A DNA stretch of 64,000 nt from Hawksworthiomyces lignivorus (Eukaryota; Ascomycota; Sordariomycetes; Ophiostomatales; Ophiostomataceae): the NCBI GenBank assembly GCA_002917075.1, contig NTMA01000025.1, positions 62,001-126,000 on the forward strand, given 5' to 3'. The translations under genes were made by a program, and so were the position numbers. This document shows, piece after piece, positions 36,743 through 47,739 of this stretch (position 1 is the first letter of the stretch; each line of letters begins with the position of its first letter). The notes below the pieces were generated by a model. The model saw only the letters and a list, made by a program, of their open reading frames with translations. It was not told the DNA's origin and searched no databases.

Positions 36743-37591
36743 GATCTTCCCCAAATAGTTTAAAAGTGTATGTTTACGTGCATGGCAAAGAACTTTTAAT
36801 GCTATATGAACCAAATGAACCAACTGGAGTTTGTACATGTTTTGATTGTATTGCTTGGTAGTCTAAAAAAAAAAAATTCTATAACTCTACAATCAACGCG
36901 TCCGTTTAATTAAAACCTGAGCATAACTCCATTCTTCAATAGTTACCATGCCATCAGAGATTCCATGATACATTCGGTGTGTACTGCACAACAACGTTCT
37001 AATGTCTTTTGAGCAAGAACTGGTGACAGAACAACTTTTACTAAGATTAGATGGAAGGAGAAATAATTGAATTTGGATTCTTTCGACCCTTGCTCAGAAA
37101 TCTCAAGTAATTGCAATCCAGGGAATAATTACGAAGTAAACAACAAGCTTTAATCCTGTAACAAGAGACGTAACTTTATGATCGCAAAATCGTTTGCCTC
37201 TCGGCTCTCCCATTCATAAGATTTTTATGTAGCATCGAAGCGCTGGCTTGTTTCTCGGAGAAATTCTCGGATGCTAGAGCACTTCACACCTGACGCTTGT
37301 GCGGACGCGGGCCTTAGTGGCCATACTACCCCAGACTCGTGCCACTATTTCGTGGGGATACGTCTGTGGGGAAAATCGTTGCGAGGCTTTCCACCCCAGC
37401 TTTTTGAACTCTCCTGGACAGATACACCCGAGACGCACGACTCGTCATCTTAAATGTAATACATCGCTGAAGGCTATTTTATCTAAATGTATCCCGTCTC
37501 TACTATGCCACACTCACCTCAAATCTCTCGGACCGGTTGTACATTGAATTCTATGTGTTTTGTGTTGCCTTGACTTGATCAAATTCTCGCT
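36743..37591. other. Intergenic region
   Basis: No gene in about 850 bases; an A11 run at about 36866. The right part is the transporter promoter. Confidence 0.55.
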
Positions 37592-39549
37592 ATGGGGATA
37601 GATGTTGAGGCTCAGCCTGCTATTGCGGTCACGCAGGATGAATTCGTCAAGACGCAGGCCGAGGTCGGTCGTGAAAATATTCATTCCACCGTTCCGCCTC
37701 ACGAAACGTATGAGGGCCGACATCGCTTCGACCCGCGAGCTACCTGGACGGCCGCCGAAGAGAAGCGCGTAGTCCGAAAGACGGACTGCTACCTGATGAT
37801 TTGGCTTTGCGCCATGGTACGTCTCTTCCTTATTGCATGACATCCCAGTATGCTAACGCCTATTTAGTTTTTCGGCCTTCAACTGGACCGGGGCAACATG
37901 GCCAACGCCTTGGCCGACAATCTTCTAGATGATCTGCACTTGTCGACGGACGACTACAACAATGTGAGCGGTCGTATGCACTTATTACAGACTAATACAC
38001 TCATATACTAATGAATCGATTTAGGGAACTACCTTACAGCTCGTCTGTTTCCTATCTTCTGAATTCCCTGTGCAATTCCTGACTAAGAGATATGGTTTTA
38101 AATATGTTCTTCCAACGGCAGGTGTCACTTTTCTGCTAGATATCTGAAAATTCTTTTACGCTAACCTTGGTCCTCAAAGATGATGCTCTGCTGGGGTCTT
38201 GTTTGTAAGCATAGCCCATTCATAATTTTTATGTGGCTGGTAGAGTTGACCATCTTTTAGCTTGCTTCCAGGCATTTATGACGGATAGGGCCTCTTTCTA
38301 TGTCACGCGTGCTCTTATCGGCCTCTTCGAAGGTGGCTTTATTCCGGGCGTGGTCTTGATGGCAACATACTTCTACACATCCATGGAGCTCTCAGTCCGC
38401 CTTGCTGCTTTTTGGTGTACCCTGAGCATTGCGAGTAAGTCTGAGTTCCGTCTCCATCTACCGTTTGGGGAGAAAAGATGCTAATATCCATCACATAGGA
38501 ATCATCTCTGCGCTTCTAGCAGCTGGTCTCTTGGAGATGCGCGGCATTTCTGGGAAGAGCGGCTGGTTCTGGATGTTTATTGTCGAAGGCCTGCTCACAA
38601 TTGTCCTTGCTCTTATGTCGTACATTGTACTACCGACATCGCCAACAAGCACCAAGACACTTCTGTGGAGACGGCCTTGGTACACGGAGAGGGAAGAGGT
38701 GATCATGGTCAACCGCATCTTGCGCGACGATCCCGCAAAAGGTTTGACGGCGATCAAGGAGCCGGTCACAACTGCTGATGTCAAAGAAGCCTTGCTCGAC
38801 AGATCTATGTGGGGCCTTTACTTTATCGGCCTGGTCGCGTACATCCCGGCTACCCCGGTACAGGGTTATCTCTCTCTGATCCTGAAACGTGTGGGCGGGT
38901 TCAGCACACTGGCGAGCAACCTGCTCAGCGCGCCAGCGTCGGCGATACAGATGGTGACGATGCTGCTCCTAGCGTACAGCTCCGAATACTTTAACGAGAG
39001 GACGTTCCACTGCTTTTTTGGCACCGCGTGGGGGCTGCCACTTTTCACTGCGATTCTGACGATTCCCGATGGAGGGCGAGAATGGTCACGCTTCACTATT
39101 ATCACACTGATCGCTGGCTATCCCTATTTCCATCCCATCGTCAGTTCTTGGATTTCCGAAAACACTTTCAGTGTCAAGAAGAGAGCCATCACGGCTGCGA
39201 CATATAATGTTATTGTGCAGATGTAAGTGCTATTCCCAGACATATTTCTCAAATTTCATTTGAAATGCAGTTCCTGATTTGGCACTACAGAGGAAGTCTT
39301 ATCGGCAGCCAGATCTACCGGTCGTGGGATGCGCCGTACTACAAGACTGGAAACACTGTCTGTGTTTCCTTGTTGTCTTTAACGCTGGTAGTGTTTGTCG
39401 CACAGAGGCAGTATCTTGTTCACCTGAACAAGCAGAAAGAGAAGATGTGGTCAGCCATGTCCTCGGAAGAGAAGCTCATCTACCAAACAGACAAAGAGGC
39501 GCGGGAACTAGATGGCAACAAACGTCTTGACTTCCGATTTGCTTACTAG
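37592..39549 (+). CDS. MFS transporter, anion:cation symporter (Dal5/allantoate permease-like) family
   Basis: Seven exons (37592-37816, 37868-37963, 38025-38117, 38180-38204, 38261-38434, 38499-39222, 39291-39549) give 531 residues. Family blocks: KTDCYLMIWLCAM, FFGLQLDRGNMANALADN, TTLQLVCFLSSEFPVQFLTK, TRALIGLFEGGFIPGVVL and SGWFWMFIVEG, with hydrophobic helices throughout and a cytosolic central loop (WYTEREEVIMVNRILRDDP). Fungal members import organic anions such as allantoate, nicotinate-type acids, ureidosuccinate or dipeptides. Exon 4 is only 25 bases. Intron 3 (38118-38179) must begin with GC (ACG/GCAGGT) to join LPT to MMLCWGLV. Placed directly after the TauD-type dioxygenase on the same strand. 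Confidence 0.9.
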
Positions 39550-40434
39550 GGCGTCTAACGGGGCGTTCGCTCTTCTCAATGAAATTTTTTGGTCATTTTG
39601 TTATGCGGCCTGCTCTGGGTCGGCACAGCCGTGGCTTCGTACTATACGCGGCTCCCATACATGCCGTCTTCCTTGGCTGCATCTCCCTCAAGCCGTCCTA
39701 GCAGAATGTCTTCTACCCCTATTGCAGTATCATTTTTTTTCCCTCAATACTTTTGACTTTCTCTACCGTATCTTGTTTCATTAGGGTGTCTCTCAAGTTG
39801 TATGTTGGAGCTTTGGTATAGCTTTTTTTTTTTTTTTTTTTCGGAAAAATAAAATCAGCGAACCCATATCCAAAATCGGCGAAAGAGCTAAGCTAACAAT
39901 CATATTTGCTGCTTTGTTTGATTACTTCAAGCAGTCATATGCAACATGATCGTACTTAGGATTATTATGCCACTCTAAGATGGTGAACTGTTGGCAACTC
40001 AGTAGTATCATTGAACAATGGATTTGTAGACGTCTTTGTTCAATTGGATTCGTCTCAATACAGGCCAAGCTATGGAGTATTAACTAGATCCACTGTGTGC
40101 ATATATTCTTACTGTATTTATACACTGTATTTGCATCCTCTTCTTGGCGGTCTTTGTTTTGACTGCGCTAATGTCTGTTTTCTGTTTTCTGCTTAACGGC
40201 TTCTACCGCATTGAGATCGATGCACATAACCATCTTGGATTGAAGTGCACCCACAATGTTGTCTTAAAGCTGGGCATGGTTGGCGATATACCTCACTTTT
40301 ATATTAGCTGCAAGGCTTGACCCATGAGACACAAGCCACAACCTGACGCTTTCCGAGCTACAGCACCCGGCGCAGTGGGGAATCCATGTTGAAACTCAAC
40401 TGCGGTCTCCTCTCCAGAGAGTTGATAGTCAAAC
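39550..40434. other. Intergenic region
   Basis: No gene in about 880 bases; a T19 run at 39823-39841. Contains the promoter of the next regulator. Confidence 0.55.
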
Positions 40435-43400
40435 ATGGATAGCAACCGCGCGACTAGCACCGAATACAGCGGCGGTATGTTAGTAGACGGCAGACGGGAC
40501 TCTGTCGCGTGTGACACTTAAGCTACAAAGTCAGAGTTTTCGCTGACATCTGCTTCCATAGGATGTTTTGTCTGCCGTTCGCGGAAGGTTGGCTGAACTT
40601 ACCTGGACCTCTTAACCGAATATGACAAGACACATCTTCTGAGTTCTGTCATCCGCTGACCTCTGTATGCATAGGTCCGGTGTGATCGGACGCCGCTTGC
40701 CTGCTTGAATTGTAAGCGGCTCGGTGTGCAGTGTCCTGGCTATGGCAATGTGCCGTACGGCGTGTCGCGCAAGGAGCTTGCAAGCTCGGTCGAAGGCATC
40801 TTTGAAGCATCTGGCGTGACCAAGCGGCGCATCGGTGCCTGCGAAGAATGCCGCAAAGTCAAGACCAAGTGCACCAAGAGTCATCCGGCATGCAGCCGCT
40901 GCGTGCGCAAGCGGATCCAATGCGTCTATGCGTCGGTGTCGGCGTCAGCGTCGACTTCATCCCAAACACGTCAGCAGGCCCCATCACAACTGCGGTCGCC
41001 TCAGCCACTGTCGCACCCACATTTGAGTGCGGGAGCACAAACAGAGGCGCTATCCCGGGCGCCAAATACTAGCTCACCATCCTCTCTATCGACTGCATCA
41101 CCCGCCGTCGAATCTACGTATTCGGACATACTGATGAAACAGTCGCGAGCAGATTTTGCAACCACAGCAGAATTTCTGGACAAAGACATAGCATGGTATG
41201 CGTCCATGCACTACCGCTTGTTAACTGCTAGGTTCATGAGAACGAGCATCGAACCAGTTCGCTGCTGACGCGAGGTGACAGGATTTTCGACGAAGACCTC
41301 CCAACAAATCAGAGCCGACTGGGACTGTTGCTCAGCTACTACTTTGATAGAATACATCATATCTGGTGTCTTGGGTTTATCCATAAGCCGTCTTTTATGC
41401 AATCCTTTGACCAAGGCCGACTGTTCCAAGATTATGGAGAGCCACTTGTGTATATAATCTGTGCGCTTGGTCTACGGTAAGCTAGCGACTGAAGCTTGGT
41501 TTTGGGAGGATTTTCAGCTGACCGCAAATATGCAGAGCATATTTTTGTGACATTATCAATCGATTCGACAATATTCCTGTTCGTACGCCTGACGCTCTGT
41601 GGGCAGAAAGGGCTCGCAAAAGAGCAACAGAAGACATCGTCCGACCGACTGCTCTAACTCTCATGGTATATATATCCGGCCAGTTTTTATTCTTAGCTGT
41701 ACTGTTTTATCCTCTATTGTCATCTGACCTTGTCAGACTCTGCTGTTGGCTTCTGGGTACGCCATCGGGGCCGATGAACACGCTGCTGCGTTTATCTTAG
41801 TTGGAAATTGCTACAGAATTATCCGGCTGTTACGCCTCGATTCACCCCAAAGATATATTATCACCTCGTCCAAGAACAGCTTCACTCAACTCGAATCTGA
41901 ACTGCGAATGGTCTGGTCTTGCTACATTTTTGACAGTTTCATTGGCTCGGGTATCGACAGCAATTTGCAATGGAGAGACATCATTCCCAAACTCCCATTG
42001 CCGTCGCCCGAAGCCAACTTCTTGTCTCAGACGCAAAACCTCACGAGTCCTTGGATCTACACGGATGCCAACGGTGATCTTCCACCGGAAGCGCGGTCTG
42101 ATCTTAAGGCAGACCTTATCTCCCTCGTTCGTCTACGGACCAAAGTATTGAGGTGTGCTGCTATCAGTCGGCCTCATAACTGTTTACTCTCTAACTCTCT
42201 TCTAGACTCATCCGCCAGAAAACATTGCCGGTCAATGTGTGGGAGCCAGGCTCTCCTTTTCTGCACCTGCTCGAGCAACTTGACGCTTGGTATCGTACGC
42301 TTCCCGCTGAGCTACACCCGTCGAACCTCAACATGTACATCCAGAAGGAGCTCCACACGTTAGGTGCCATGTCTGGGCTACATTTTGCGTACCATTCGAC
42401 CGTCACCGACCTGACTCGTGTTTCGCTGCCGGGATTCGATTTTCCACTCGCTGAGATGTTCCGTGGCGCGCCGGCCGTATTCCGGCGGCAATGCCAACAG
42501 CGCTGCCGCTACCACGCGGATGAGGTGGCCCGCCTAGTGCGACTGGGTTTTCAGGTCGGATCACAAGCGTTCTGCGACCCGCACTGCGCCGTGGCTACAT
42601 TTGAGTCGACCAAGATACAGATCGTGCACACAGCCACAGTGGCCACTTCAGATGCCTCACGTCTGCGACGTGATGCTGTTGAGAACATACGCAGTAATCT
42701 ACAGTTGCTGTCGGCTGTCAATGTCTCTGCGAACGGACCAAACCATTATGTACGTATTCTAGGATGTGCGGCTGAAATTTTATATACGTATACTAACTAA
42801 CAGAGCAGCTGCGTGCACTGTTTCCGCTTCTATCTCGGTTCTCGTTCCATGAGATTACGGCTGAGTGGCCACAAATGGACATGTACGTTCAAAGCTTTGC
42901 CCAGCTGGCTATCTCCCATCTTTCTGCATATCTGACTCAATGACACAGGGCATTACACTCCGAAGAAGCTGAGGTTACAGGACCACCAGACGTGGATTAT
43001 TTGGGGAAGCTGTCTATCTTCCGCATGGCAACGACCGAAGTCCACAGCGGCAAAGACAAACCGCCAGACAGCAGCGAAAGACCTCCTGTTTCAGACCCAC
43101 AGGTTGTTGTCCCAATGTTGGTAGAACCACCCGCCGTGGTGGGCATGTACGGCAGCATGGACGCCATGAATATTTTGCCCAGTAATGGTGATGCAGCCTT
43201 TGCCAATATTGGTGACGCCGACTTGTTACCTCTGATGACAGACGAGATGATGGCAGAGCACATTCGTCTTGCGGAAGAGATGTCTTCTTACTCCTTGGCT
43301 GGAAGGGGAACTTCGCAGAGGCGAGTGTTGTTGAGCGAGGTCATGGACGAAGACATCTTGGTGCTGGCAATGAGATTTAGAAAATACTTTTTTTTTGTGA

Positions 43401-43453
43401 AAGTTCTGTTCTTGGGGTTTTTGTGCAAGGCTTTTGGAGGTGATTGTTTCTAG
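40435..43453 (+). CDS. Fungal transcription factor with two tandem Zn2Cys6 clusters
   Basis: Nine proposed exons: 40435-40474, 40562-40587, 40675-41195, 41258-41476, 41536-41665, 41737-42152, 42206-42749, 42806-42882 and 42949-43453; 825 residues in frame. The first zinc cluster (residues 15-41: CFVCRSRKVRCDRTPLACLN..C) is split by two introns; the second begins at Cys78 (CEECRKVKTKC..CSRC..C). The central region matches the fungal-specific transcription factor domain: RGDRIFDEDLPTNQSRLGLL, FIHKPSF, LRMVWSCYIFDSFIGSG. Weak points: intron 2 has a poor donor (GTTGGC), and the join at 41196-41257 is one of two choices, because coding-like sequence (VHENEHRTSSLLTRGD) inside the proposed intron is in another frame. 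The 42805 acceptor may be 3 bases off. Targets unknown; it could regulate the transporter/dioxygenase genes upstream. Confidence 0.8.
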
Positions 43454-44257
43454 GGAAAAATGGTAAAGGCAGTCTGGGAAGTTGAGAAGATGAGGATCGT
43501 GTTTTGTCGAGGGAGAAAAGCAGGGACTGACGTCTGCTATTTATCCCCAAGACGTCCTTCATGAGTTCAACATGCCTGGCTACGAAGAGATAGGCGAAGT
43601 GGTCCTTTTTTCCTCTCGGCCTATCATTTTGCTAATTTCCCCTTGCTCACTCTCTTCTCGCTCGTCTCTTAGGAGAGGTTTGGGAGATACCCAATATTGA
43701 ATCTATCACCGGATTACCCGAGACCACTTGCAGGCCGCGCTAGGTTGGAATAACAGGCCGCTTTACAAATAAGGCTCTCTTGTATCACTAGATCCGCGCA
43801 CGGCCTTGGTGGAAAGCTGCAAGTCAAGGCAACACAAACAAGAGTGGCTATGCTTGAAAGTCTAGGCTGCACCATCCAAGTCCCACTAGTAGCCCAGCTG
43901 GCGAAAAGAGTAACCAATGGAAATTGGCTTCATGGACCTGGTACAAACTACGGGGGAGTGGAGGAGTCTTGTGTCTCACTTTAAGCGGTTAGCTAATTGA
44001 TGGTATTGGATGCTGTAACATTTTAATAGAAAACGCGGTGTGGTAGCTGTTGCCTAGGCGTTTACTGAGGTAACCAATAATCAACAACTACCCCCCTTTT
44101 TTTCTCTTATAATTATCCGTGGACCGTGTTGCATTTGGTGGCTATGGGCAGAGAAAACATCAACAAAAATACGCTAGAAATAGACTTTCAGGGCGCGTCG
44201 CCGACAAGAACGCATTTTCCTATTTTTGACAGCCTTTTTACTTTCTCGATTTACACA
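43454..44257. other. Intergenic region
   Basis: No gene seen; contains the APH-like gene's promoter. An in-frame ATG at 44144 could extend that gene's N-terminus by 38 residues. Confidence 0.55.
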
Positions 44258-45274
44258 ATGCCTATTATCACTTCGGACAACGACCTGCCCAAGGTTGTCA
44301 ATACCGCAGCCAAGCGGGTAAAGTGGACGAGGAAGCTTGTGGTGTCTTGTCTCAATACCACTGTTAAGCGCCTCGACAATCCACCGATGCAGGGCATGTT
44401 CAGCAGAACCCTGTTTGCAAATTTGGCGGATAACCGTGATGTGGTCATTCAGTTTCGGACCGAGGTCCTAGATGTCGATGCATTCTTGCTTGCTCGAAAG
44501 GTCTTAGGTAGCGAGGTCGTGCCTCATGTTTGCGCACTGGAAGATGAGGAGCTCAACAGTGAGGGTGTATGGGTCTATGCTCTAGACCGCATGCCGGGCC
44601 AGATGTGGCTGCATGGTGTCGCCGGAAAGGGTGCGGCCGGTCGCATTGCCATCAACAAGTCCCTGGGCAAGGTCTTTTCGCGCGGGTTTGTTGCTGGCTC
44701 TAGCAGTGCCGATGCCATTGCCAAACACGTCCGCCCACACCTCGAGGCCATCCTTGCTTCGCCTCTGGAAGAAGTCAACCTCTATCGGGCACTGTTCGAG
44801 GACTATCTCAACAACAAACTAGACAGCCTCGCTAAGCTGCCGCTGTGGATCGCCCACTACGACCTCAACGATGTTAACATCCCCATCGACCCGGACAACG
44901 ACTGCATAGTGACCGCGCTCATCGACTGGGAGCTGTCCAACCCGTTGCCACTAGGTCTCGGGTTTGGGCGAATCCACAGCATTGCGGGCGAATACACGAA
45001 TGGAGAGTTCTGGATGCCGCCTGAATTCGAGGAAGCGGAGCGTGGCTTCTGGGAGGCGCTGTTCTCAGGCATCCCGGACGAAGAGGTGAAAACGCAAGTC
45101 GCCAGCCAGATGGGGCTCATACAGGACGCGGTGCTTTTGGGAACGCTGCTGTCCGCGTTCTACTTTGAGGACGGTACAGTGGGTGTTGCTAATGTGACGC
45201 TGAAAGCGCTGCCCAAATTTCTGACGTATCGCATGCCAGCGCTTCGCGGCGATCGCCCTCCTTACACTAAGTGA
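44258..45274 (+). CDS. APH-family phosphotransferase/kinase-like protein
   Basis: A single exon; 338 residues from the preferred ATG at 44258. The catalytic region is that of aminoglycoside-phosphotransferase-fold proteins common in fungi: WIAHYDLNDVNIPIDPD (HxDxxxxN catalytic loop) and a metal-binding Asp in TALIDWELSNP. The N-terminal part has the expected beta-rich lobe (RTLFANLADNRDVVIQFR) and the linker segment GVWVYALDRMPGQMW. Fungal members phosphorylate small molecules or have unknown substrates; drug resistance should not be assumed. No introns and no obvious partner gene. Confidence 0.8.
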   Translation: MPIITSDNDLPKVVNTAAKRVKWTRKLVVSCLNTTVKRLDNPPMQGMFSRTLFANLADNRDVVIQFRTEVLDVDAFLLARKVLGSEVVPHVCALEDEELNSEGVWVYALDRMPGQMWLHGVAGKGAAGRIAINKSLGKVFSRGFVAGSSSADAIAKHVRPHLEAILASPLEEVNLYRALFEDYLNNKLDSLAKLPLWIAHYDLNDVNIPIDPDNDCIVTALIDWELSNPLPLGLGFGRIHSIAGEYTNGEFWMPPEFEEAERGFWEALFSGIPDEEVKTQVASQMGLIQDAVLLGTLLSAFYFEDGTVGVANVTLKALPKFLTYRMPALRGDRPPYTK

Positions 45275-45853
45275 ATCTGGACGTCTAATCCTGTCAAGGT
45301 TAGGCACATGAAAGTCGGGTCCGATGTTCAGAATTAGGGTCTTCGGGTGTGAAATCAAAACAGAGCTAGAATTTTAATAGTCTTTTTTTTTTTTTTTGAT
45401 GTGCGGCCTTGTCACTATGGCGATAGCTGGTCTGGTAAGATGGCTGTTAAATTGACACGACGTAAGCCACTTGTACAGGGCAGGGGGTAAGAGAAGAAAT
45501 AAGAAAGATAGAAAAAAAGAAAAAAAGAACGACTGCTTCCAAAATTAGATAGAAGTTCCTGCTCATTTTTGTTCCACTTTGCGCCCCAATCAATACGTCC
45601 TGGCCTTACCCATACATTCAGTTACAGCCCAATCAAAGGGGGGGCGGGGGGGCGGCATGGTCATGCTTTGCCTACCGGCCAATGCCCCCACAAGGCCACG
45701 AATGCATCTCTGTGTTTTAACGACTAGTGTCAAAGGTGGCATCTAAGGCGCCAGATGTAAAAATCTCTCCTGACTAGGCCATTTGTAGAAACGTTTATAA
45801 TGTTTAAATAGCATACCATTGTTAAACTTTAACATAAGTTTACTCCTCAATTA
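45275..45853. other. Intergenic region with G-rich tract
   Basis: No gene. A T16 run is at about 45383-45398. G7-C-G7 at about 45636-45652 is a possible G-quadruplex. Confidence 0.5.
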
Positions 45854-46511
45854 GGCAGCCAATATTATTGACACAGGGAAATCGGGGTTGACACAGCCTG
45901 ATTATGTCAGAAAGCCCACTAATTACTCAAATAGGCAAACGCCAAATCGGTTTTCCAACACTTAGCCCCTGACCAGGCTACGCATATATTCGAGAACCCT
46001 TCTTTTTCCTTTTCTTCTTTCTTCTTCTTCCTTTTTCTGTCCTTAGATTCAATATACTCGTTGAGTAGGAATATCAGCGTCTCGTTTTGCCCTAGACCCT
46101 TAGAGTATCGATCGCGTGCGTAGACGGTGTGTTATAGACCTCCTTCTTTGTATGAATTAGTAATAATAAACGTATAGCCCTTATTTTTTACAGAGTCTTG
46201 TATTACCACCAGGAGCTATTTTTGTGATCCGTATTCGGCATAAGGTACTACATTATTCAGATCAGGAGGTTCCTCGTCTTATAGGGAATCTTCAGGCATC
46301 AAAAAAATGTCAGAAGGGAGGGAGGAGGCTATGTTTCGTGGTTTGTTATCAGTAGAATTTAACTATCGTGAGATTTCAGAAAAGAGGCACTTTACGCGTT
46401 GTAATACGCGTCGGAAAAATGATTTAGCGGTTGCCTATTTTAGTAATTAGTGGGCTTTCTGACATAGTCAGGCCGTCTCAAACCCGATTCCCTGTGTCAA
46501 TATTGGCTGCC
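45854..46511. mobile_element. 658-bp MITE with long terminal inverted repeats and TTA target duplication
   Basis: The left end (45854 to about 45940, starting GGCAGCCAATATT) and the right end (about 46425-46511, finishing AATATTGGCTGCC) are imperfect inverted repeats of roughly 85 bases, including an exact match over TATGTCAGAAAGCCCACTAA. TTA flanks both ends (45851-45853 and 46512-46514), as for a 3-bp target-site duplication. The interior is AT-rich with a pyrimidine tract near 46005-46035 and no open reading frame of note, so it is non-autonomous. TTA duplications and this size point to the PIF/Harbinger superfamily (inference). The repeats remain well matched, so the insertion is not very old. 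Confidence 0.85.
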
Positions 46512-46514
46512 TTA

Positions 46515-47588
46515 AGGAGAGGAGACCTCTTAATATCCTTACATTAACAGTCGAAAAGCTGTAAGCATAGCCAATCAGCAGCGGGCAACGGACATATATT
46601 ACCCAATTAAGGCCGTAGCTTAGACAGACACGACAGCATCTTAACGGTTTTAAAGGAGTCCTTGTAGGCTTACTTCTCGTTTTCTTCGTTTTTATCAGAA
46701 ACTCTAATCAAGTGGTCTAAACGAAGCACTGTGGCTGTGCCATAGGGGCACACGAAAGCACACCAACTAAGCAGGTTAGAGCAGGAACGGCAGAGGTCCT
46801 CTTTCAAAAGAGGAAATTCTCGGTGAGGATTTTCGTATAGTATATTGGGCTGTTATCCCATGCAATTTTTTATTATCAACTATGCTTGGCACTTAGTCTT
46901 GTTGTTTTGAAGAATTTCTATTTCACCACAGATCAACATACGGGTCGATAAAATAGGAAAACGACGAAGACAGAAAATAGTATTCAGGATAAACATGCGA
47001 GTCAACCAAGCTGACTACTATGATTGAAGTAAAATCCAAGCAACTTACAATGACAACTAGCGCCTGGAATTAAAATGGAAGAAGTTTGTCTCTTAGACTA
47101 AATAATCAAATAAATTAAAGGTAGACTACCCTGGCATAGAAGCACTGCTGCTTCAAAAACTAGTATCACTCTGCCAAATCAGTCCCCGCTTGTCAGTAGC
47201 AACTTGAAGCGAAATCCGAACTGGTGACCGTAGAGTAGTGAAGATCCATAGCGAAAGCCGATGTTGGTGGGGCTTCTCTTGGATCCAATTACTGTAACCA
47301 TCTGTTGTGTCTGCTACCTGCAGATGCAAGCCAATTTATTACCACATATGAGAGATCTGGGATGCAAAACTGGAGAGAAAGAAAGGCCAAGGAAAGTCAG
47401 AATCTGGGGCACTGGGGAAGCTTGGAGGGGTGAGCTATAGTAAGCCCTTGCTGTCGCAGTAATTCTTGTCACTCTAATTCAACATGGGTAGACTCCGCCT
47501 TTTGTTATTCTTGCAGTGAAGAAAGTGATCGCCAGTGAACAATTGGCTGGCTATGCTTGCAGTAAGCATCATAGAGATTTCTATCGAA
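46515..47588. other. Intergenic region
   Basis: About 1.1 kb without a supported gene. The right end is the promoter of the GH79 gene. Confidence 0.5.
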
Positions 47589-47598
47589 TATATATAAA
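47589..47598 (+). promoter_or_regulatory. TATA box of the GH79 gene
   Basis: TATATATAAA about 150 bases before the ATG at 47740. Confidence 0.65.
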
Positions 47599-47739
47599 AG
47601 ACGGAAGTTGGTCATCCTCGACCCAATCTCATTTGCATTTGCAGAGCGACAGGAATATGACATCTACATCCTACGTCGTATGAGCACCTTGCGCCCTGTC
47701 CTTCCCTTTCGCTACCCTATCAATTCTATTTAATACGAG

